From: Conexibacter sp.
GTDB lineage: Bacteria > Actinomycetota > Thermoleophilia > Solirubrobacterales > Solirubrobacteraceae
Direction: 5' to 3'
DNA length: 9,060 nt
Assembly (NCBI GenBank): GCA_025964295.1
Contig: JAOPZD010000610.1
Span: 1 to 9,060 of the forward strand
This document shows, one piece after another, positions 6,670-9,060 of this stretch (position 1 is the first letter of the stretch; the number at the start of each line of letters is the position of its first letter). Below the pieces are notes generated by a model. It saw nothing but the letters and a program-made list of their open reading frames with translations, ran no database searches and was not told where the DNA came from. The translations under genes and the position numbers were made by a program.

Positions 6670-6679
6670 ACGGTACGGT
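6670..6679. promoter_or_regulatory. Overlapping divergent -10-like hexamers (ACGGTACGGT)
   Basis: On the + strand TACGGT (6674-6679) lies 9 bases before the DsbA-like ATG at 6689. On the - strand TACCGT (6675 down to 6670) lies 5 bases before the SRPBCC ATG at 6664. Both fit TAnnnT and share the central TA. Start sites 6-9 bases downstream would coincide with or nearly reach each start codon, implying leaderless mRNAs. No good -35 hexamer is seen for either direction. Confidence 0.35.
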
Positions 6680-6688
6680 CTGGACCGC

Positions 6689-7150
6689 ATGGCCGATCTC
6701 ACCAGCGCGCCGATCCCCGCCGTCGCGGCCGACGACCACGTGCGCGGTGACCGGGACGACCCCGAGCTGGTGGTGATGTACGCCGACTTCAGCTGCCCGC
6801 GCTGCGCCGTCGCCGCCATCGCGCTGCGCGACGCGCGAACGCCCGTCGCCTTCCGCCACTTCGCGCTGAAGGCGCGCCATCCGCGGGCGGTGCCGCTGGC
6901 CCATGCGGCCGAGGCCGCCGCCCTCCAACAGGCCTTCTGGCCCTTTCACGACGCGCTGTTCTCCGACCAGGGCCGGATCGACGATCCGCATCTGTGGGCG
7001 CGCTGCGAGCGCCTCGGGCTCGACCTCGAGCGCTTCGAGGCCGACCGCCGCGGCGACGCCGTGGCCCGGCGCGTCGCGCGTCACCTCAGGGAGGGGATGC
7101 GCGCCGGCGTCACGAGCACCCCTGCGCTCCTGCGTCCCTCGGTAGACTGA
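6689..7150 (+). CDS. Short DsbA-like/thioredoxin-fold oxidoreductase, CPRC motif
   Basis: The product resembles the DsbA-like group of thioredoxin-fold proteins (Thioredoxin_4 type), which make, break or shuffle disulfides. Of 153 residues, ELVVMYADFSCPRC (26-39) gives the first strand and a CxxC active site (C36, C39). RHFALKARHP and HAAEAAALQQAFWPFHDALF belong to the inserted helical domain, followed by LGLDLERFEAD. TSTP (142-145) supplies the cis-proline P145. The protein stops 8 residues later, while relatives usually continue 25-30 residues with an FxNG strand and a final helix. None of the three downstream frames encodes such a tail, so this is a true short form rather than a simple frameshift. 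CPRC differs from the CPHC of DsbA and CPYC of many relatives. No signal peptide, so it is probably cytosolic. ATG 6689 is chosen at the start of homology; no ribosome binding site is present. It may be functional, or a decaying gene. Confidence 0.82.
   Translation: MADLTSAPIPAVAADDHVRGDRDDPELVVMYADFSCPRCAVAAIALRDARTPVAFRHFALKARHPRAVPLAHAAEAAALQQAFWPFHDALFSDQGRIDDPHLWARCERLGLDLERFEADRRGDAVARRVARHLREGMRAGVTSTPALLRPSVD
7143..7148 (+). promoter_or_regulatory. pnp: Possible -10 element TAGACT for pnp
   Basis: TAGACT fits TAnnnT closely and overlaps the stop codon region of the DsbA-like gene. A start near 7155 would give pnp a leader of about 75 bases. No clear -35 hexamer is present at 16-18 bases upstream. 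A separate pnp promoter is expected here because rpsO no longer sits directly upstream. Confidence 0.35.
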
Positions 7151-7187
7151 CCGGACAGTTTCGGATCGAGAAGCGACACGAGAAGCC

Positions 7188-7213
7188 GGCCCGCCGAGTC
7201 CGACGCGTGGGCC
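7188..7213 (+). promoter_or_regulatory. pnp: Leader hairpin just upstream of the pnp ribosome binding site
   Basis: GGCCCGC (7188-7194) pairs with GTGGGCC (7207-7213), seven pairs with one G-U, around a 12-base loop. It ends three bases before the AGGAAGG of the ribosome binding site (from 7216). In enterobacteria a stem-loop in the pnp leader is cut by RNase III and lets PNPase repress itself. A similar role here is only an analogy, and the stem is modest. Confidence 0.25.
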
Positions 7214-7229
7214 ACAGGAAGGAAGACAT

Positions 7230-9060
7230 ATGTCAGATGACGCCGTGACCACGGTCACCGTGGAGATCGCCGGGTCGGAGATCACCTTCGAGACGGGGAA
7301 GATGGCCAAGCAGGCCTCCGGCGCCGTCGTCGTCCGCCAGGGCGACACCATGGTGCTCAACACCGCCACCGTCGGCAACCTGCGCGACGTGGATTTTCTG
7401 CCCTTGACGGTCGACGTCGAGGAGCGGATGTACTCCGCCGGCAAGATCCCCGGCTCGTTCTTCAAGCGCGAGGGCCGTTCCGGCGAGAAGGCGACGCTGA
7501 CGGCGCGCATGATCGACCGGCCGATCCGCCCGCTGTTCCCCAAGGGCTGGCACTTCGAGACCCAGCTCGTGACGATCACCCTCTCGGTGGATCACGAGCA
7601 CCCGTACGACATCCTCGCCATGAACGGCGCGTCGGCGGCCCTGATGATCTCCGAGGTCCCGCTGCCCCATCCGGTCGGCGCCGTCCGCATCGGCAAGATC
7701 GAGGGCAACTTCGTCGTCAACCCGCCCGAGGAGGACCTCCTCGAGAACACCGACCTCGACCTGATCGTCGCCGGCACCGAAGAGGCCATCCTGATGGTCG
7801 AGGCGGGCGCCAACGAGATCGGCGAGGCCGAGATGCTCGACGCGCTCAACATCGCCCACGACGCGATCAAGAAGCTGTGCGCCGCGCAGCGCGAGCTGGC
7901 CGAGAAGGTCGGCAAGCCCAAGCTGCAGATCGAGGCTCCCGAGGTCCACCCCGACCTCCTGGCCCAGATCGTCGCCAGCCACGGCCCCGCGCTGGACGCC
8001 GCCACCCAGGTGTTCGACAAGCTCGAGCGCCAGGACGCGACCAAGGCCGTCGAGCGCGAGGTCATCGAGCAGTACTCCGGTGACCCCAGCGCCCCCGAGT
8101 ACTCCGAGAACCTCGCGCGCGCCTCGGCGGCGTTCTCCAAGCTCGAGAAGCAGACGATCCGCCAGCGGATCGCCAAGCAGAAGAAGCGCCCGGACGGCCG
8201 CTCGGAGACCGAGATCCGCCCGATCTCGATCGAGGTCGGCCTGCTGCCGCGCACGCACGGCTCCGCGCTGTTCACGCGTGGCCAGACCCAGGCCCTCAGC
8301 GTCGCCGCCCTCGGCACGCTGAAGGAGGAGATGCGCCTCGACACGCTCGGCCTGGAGACCAAGAAGTTCTACTGGCACCACTACAACTTCCCGCCGTTCT
8401 CGGTGGGCGAGGCCGGGTTCATGCGCGGTCCCAAGCGCCGGGACATCGGCCACGGGGCGCTCGCCGAGCGCGCGCTGGTGCCGGTCGTCCCGTCGGTGGA
8501 CGACTTCCCGTACACGATCCGCGTCGTCTCCGACATCCTGGAGTCCAACGGCTCCTCGTCGATGGCGTCGGTCTGCGGGTCGTCGCTGTCGCTGATGGAC
8601 GCGGGCGTGCCGATCAAGGCGCCGGTCGCGGGCATCGCGATGGGCCTGATCAAGGAGGGCGAGGACTACACCGTCCTCACCGACATCGCCGGCGTCGAGG
8701 ACCACCTCGGCGACATGGACTTCAAGGTCGCCGGCACGTCTGAGGGCATCACCGCCCTGCAGATGGACATCAAGATCACGGGCGTCACGTTCGACATCCT
8801 GCGTGACGCGCTGTCCCAGGCCCGCGATGCGCGCCTGTCGATCCTCGGCAAGATGAAGGACGCCATCGAGGCGCCGCGCGAGCAGCTGTCGCAGTACGCC
8901 CCGCGGATCATCACGGTGCAGATCGACCCGTCCAAGATCGGCCTGCTGATCGGCAAGGGCGGCGAGACCATCCGTGGCCTCTCCGAGGAGTTCGAGTCCC
9001 AGATCGACGTCAACGACGACGGTCAGGTCCTCGTCTACTCCGCCAACGGCGAGCTCGGCG
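7230..9060 (+). CDS. pnp: Polyribonucleotide nucleotidyltransferase, PNPase (3' end outside window)
   Basis: PNPase degrades RNA 3' to 5' with phosphate, releasing nucleoside diphosphates, and can also add tails; streptomycete members were described as guanosine pentaphosphate synthetases too. The first 610 residues are visible and the frame stays open to the window edge, so the last part of the KH domain and the S1 domain lie outside. The first RNase PH domain includes the [11 protein letters not shown] loop and [10 protein letters not shown]; an all-helical linker domain spans about 225-310. The second RNase PH domain begins near 320 (RPDGRSE) with phosphate-binding SSS (442-444) and catalytic D491, D497 and K499, equivalent by motif to E. 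coli D486, D492 and K494. The KH GxxG is GKGG (575-578). ATG 7230 has AGGAAGGAAG just upstream, the clearest ribosome binding site in the right half. It follows a DsbA-like gene, not rpsO. Confidence 0.98.
   Translation, partial: MSDDAVTTVTVEIAGSEITFETGKMAKQASGAVVVRQGDTMVLNTATVGNLRDVDFLPLTVDVEERMYSAGKIPGSFFKREGRSGEKATLTARMIDRPIRPLFPKGWHFETQLVTITLSVDHEHPYDILAMNGASAALMISEVPLPHPVGAVRIGKIEGNFVVNPPEEDLLENTDLDLIVAGTEEAILMVEAGANEIGEAEMLDALNIAHDAIKKLCAAQRELAEKVGKPKLQIEAPEVHPDLLAQIVASHGPALDAATQVFDKLERQDATKAVEREVIEQYSGDPSAPEYSENLARASAAFSKLEKQTIRQRIAKQKKRPDGRSETEIRPISIEVGLLPRTHGSALFTRGQTQALSVAALGTLKEEMRLDTLGLETKKFYWHHYNFPPFSVGEAGFMRGPKRRDIGHGALAERALVPVVPSVDDFPYTIRVVSDILESNGSSSMASVCGSSLSLMDAGVPIKAPVAGIAMGLIKEGEDYTVLTDIAGVEDHLGDMDFKVAGTSEGITALQMDIKITGVTFDILRDALSQARDARLSILGKMKDAIEAPREQLSQYAPRIITVQIDPSKIGLLIGKGGETIRGLSEEFESQIDVNDDGQVLVYSANGELG

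Noticed and set aside
6272..6688. N-terminal extension of the DsbA-like gene
   Set aside because: This stretch is the complement of the SRPBCC gene and has no thioredoxin-fold similarity.
6665..7579. N-terminal extension of the SRPBCC gene
   Set aside because: The upstream open frame is antisense to the DsbA-like gene and pnp; family similarity begins at MRVFTLE.
7233..8705. 490-codon open frame on the - strand opposite pnp
   Set aside because: It is a shadow of PNPase: repetitive Leu/Asp/Arg/Val composition with no motif, and the sense strand is unequivocal.

Overview
The window is very GC-rich (third codon positions are mostly G or C) and reads as a chromosomal housekeeping block from a high-GC actinobacterium. 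Gene order and protein style (long IF2 with a low-complexity N-terminus, shortened TruB and RibF, many TAnnnT -10-like motifs) fit a deep-branching class such as Thermoleophilia (Solirubrobacterales-like). That placement is inference, not the result of a search. Eight genes lie on the + strand and one on the - strand. There is no rRNA, tRNA, CRISPR array, insertion sequence or phage gene, and no gene-free stretch over 300 bases; the longest gaps are about 80 bases.

Bases 2-5394 are a translation and RNA-metabolism cluster: infB (5' end outside the window), an 81-base gap with a strong stem-loop, then rbfA, a DHH-family nrnA, truB and ribF. rbfA/nrnA overlap by 1 base, nrnA/truB are separated by 22 bases, and truB/ribF overlap by 4 bases. 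A 13-bp stem-loop begins one base after the ribF stop codon and probably ends this transcription unit. It is followed by an extended -10 motif and a near-leaderless rpsO.

Bases 5744-7150 are the unusual part. rpsO and pnp are neighbours in very many bacteria, but here three genes lie between them: a 1-Cys AhpE-like peroxiredoxin (+), a ligand-binding SRPBCC protein (-), and a short DsbA/thioredoxin-fold protein with a CPRC motif (+). The peroxiredoxin and SRPBCC genes converge and overlap by 63 bases around a symmetric hairpin. The SRPBCC and DsbA-like genes diverge from start codons only 24 bases apart, with overlapping -10-like hexamers. None of these three genes, nor rpsO, shows a Shine-Dalgarno sequence, whereas rbfA, nrnA, truB and pnp do.

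pnp (PNPase) starts at 7230 after a leader with its own -10-like motif, a small hairpin and a good ribosome binding site, and runs off the right edge inside its KH domain. Together the core genes cover translation initiation (IF2), 30S maturation (RbfA, S15), tRNA modification (TruB), flavin cofactor synthesis (RibF) and RNA decay down to mononucleotides (PNPase plus NrnA). The inserted genes suggest a small thiol-redox islet. I see no clear evidence of a wholly new system; the best candidates for a second look are this islet and its compressed gene boundaries.
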